Origin: CALRBF01 sp041164045
GTDB lineage: Bacteria; Patescibacteriota; Minisyncoccia; SW-4-49-11
DNA: 12,639 nt
Direction: 5' to 3'
Assembly (NCBI GenBank): GCA_041164045.1
Contig: JBEAQD010000003.1
Location: 1 to 12,639 of the forward strand
The notes below the pieces were generated by a model. That model had not been told where the DNA came from. It saw nothing but the letters and a program-made list of their open reading frames with translations, and made no database searches. Below are positions 11,872 to 12,639 of the stretch, piece by piece; within the stretch, counting starts at the first letter, position 1, and each line of letters opens with the position of its first letter. Made by a program: the position numbers and the translations under genes.

Positions 11872-12639
11872 ATGAATAAAATTCATAAGAGAACAAGAAA
11901 AGGCTTTACCCTCTTAGAGATACTATTAGTAATAGCAGCGATAGGTATATTGGCTAGCATAGTATTAGTAGCAATAAATCCAACAAGACAAATAAATCAA
12001 GCAAGACAAGCAGTAATAAATATCGATAAGAATACAATAGAGAAAGCATTACAACAGAGACTAATAGATACAGGACAGTATCCAGCAGGATTAGATGGAG
12101 TACAAAGGAAAATATGTAGTAGTACAGTAACAACAGACTGTGTAGACTTAAGTGGACTAATTCCAGACTATGTAGCAGCAATACCAAGCAGTACCACATA
12201 CACAGTAGCAAGAGGGAATGATGGGAGAGTATATGTTAATACCACAGAGACAGCCTCCAATCTAACTTGTCCAACAGGATATATCCGAGTACCAGGTAAT
12301 AGTCTATACCAAACCAAAGACTTCTGTGTAATGAAATATGAAGCCAAGACTGGATCAGGTACAGTAGCAGCTACAACACAAGCATCAGGAGCTCCAGTAG
12401 TAAATATAAGTCAAACTAATGCAATATCAGCATGTAATGCTAATAATACAGGAGGAGCAACAGGCTATGGGTTAATAAACAATCGAGAATGGATGACAAT
12501 CGCAAGGAATATAGAAGGACAGTCAAGTAATTGGAGAAATGGAGTTATAGGTTCAACAGATGCATCACCAACAAACGGAGGCCTATATAGAGGACATAGC
12601 GATAATAGCCCAGCAAATGCACTCGCCGCCAATACAAAT
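11872..12639 (+). CDS. Type IV pilin-like protein with FGE-sulfatase/C-type-lectin-like tail (partial)
   Basis: The frame is open to the window edge (256 codons, C-terminus missing). A class III-type prepilin leader is plain: RKGFTLLE with the peptidase cut after Gly11, Phe12 at +1 and Glu16 at +5, followed by the hydrophobic assembly helix (12-35). A pilin-like region runs to about 130. The rest (from about CPTGYIRVPGN, 133) contains FCVMKYEAK (151-159), a cysteine in AISACN (184-189), YGLINNREWMTIARN (199-213) and NGGLYRGHSD (235-244). This follows the order of formylglycine-generating-enzyme-like domains with a C-type-lectin-related fold, though the typical LPTEAEWEYAAR block is altered. 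It is probably a surface fibre or adhesin and not an enzyme. Codons end in A far more often than in neighbouring genes. It has its own G9-containing promoter. Confidence 0.85.
   Translation, partial: MNKIHKRTRKGFTLLEILLVIAAIGILASIVLVAINPTRQINQARQAVINIDKNTIEKALQQRLIDTGQYPAGLDGVQRKICSSTVTTDCVDLSGLIPDYVAAIPSSTTYTVARGNDGRVYVNTTETASNLTCPTGYIRVPGNSLYQTKDFCVMKYEAKTGSGTVAATTQASGAPVVNISQTNAISACNANNTGGATGYGLINNREWMTIARNIEGQSSNWRNGVIGSTDASPTNGGLYRGHSDNSPANALAANTN

Noticed and set aside
11954..12211. An 85-codon minus-strand ORF rich in Leu, Tyr and Val
   Set aside because: It is antisense to the pilin gene and its odd composition reflects the A-rich codons of that gene.

Overview
The window looks like an accessory-containing piece of a small, AT-rich bacterial genome, most likely a member of the Candidate Phyla Radiation (Patescibacteria). 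Pointers, none decisive alone: a compact AlaRS of about 576 residues without the editing beta-barrel or C-terminal C-Ala domain; a membrane-anchored baseplate-J-like protein next to an FtsA/PilM-type actin-like ATPase; a type IV pilin-like protein carrying a formylglycine-enzyme/C-type-lectin-like tail; near absence of Shine-Dalgarno sequences; and almost exclusive TAA/TAG stops. I cannot name the phylum from sequence alone. The standard bacterial code fits: TGG encodes Trp and no in-frame TGA occurs in the convincing genes.

Layout. (1) 20-720: two small envelope proteins, a single-TM protein and a YtxH-like protein. (2) 799-1416: a PlsC-type acyltransferase behind a strong promoter that sits on a perfect 20-bp inverted repeat. 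(3) 1417-1781: a GC-rich mosaic of hairpin repeats. (4) 1782-4540, minus strand: a CPD photolyase-type protein, a second repeat mosaic, an orphan 94-residue ORF with its own promoter and terminator, and a Met/His-rich DUF305 protein. (5) 4667-10230, plus strand: a tight five-gene cluster with 1-10 nt gaps: alaS, a dolichol/phytol-kinase-like membrane enzyme, an FtsA/PilM-like ATPase, a baseplate-J-like membrane protein and a small membrane protein. (6) 10288-11367: mnmA with its own promoter. (7) 11368-11700: a third repeat mosaic. (8) 11872 to the window end: a prepilin-like gene, open at the right edge.

How the parts fit. alaS and mnmA are translation genes. plsC and the dolichol/phytol-kinase-like gene point to lipid or polyprenol handling in the envelope. 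The actin-like ATPase plus membrane-anchored baseplate-J-like pair resembles the PilM/PilN arrangement and may form an envelope machine. The pilin is a probable surface fibre or adhesin.

The strongest observations are a run of nine G in the -35/-10 spacer of the pilin promoter, which predicts phase-variable expression, and a modular repeat family at three intergenic sites whose hairpin stems are kept while loops and paired bases change together.
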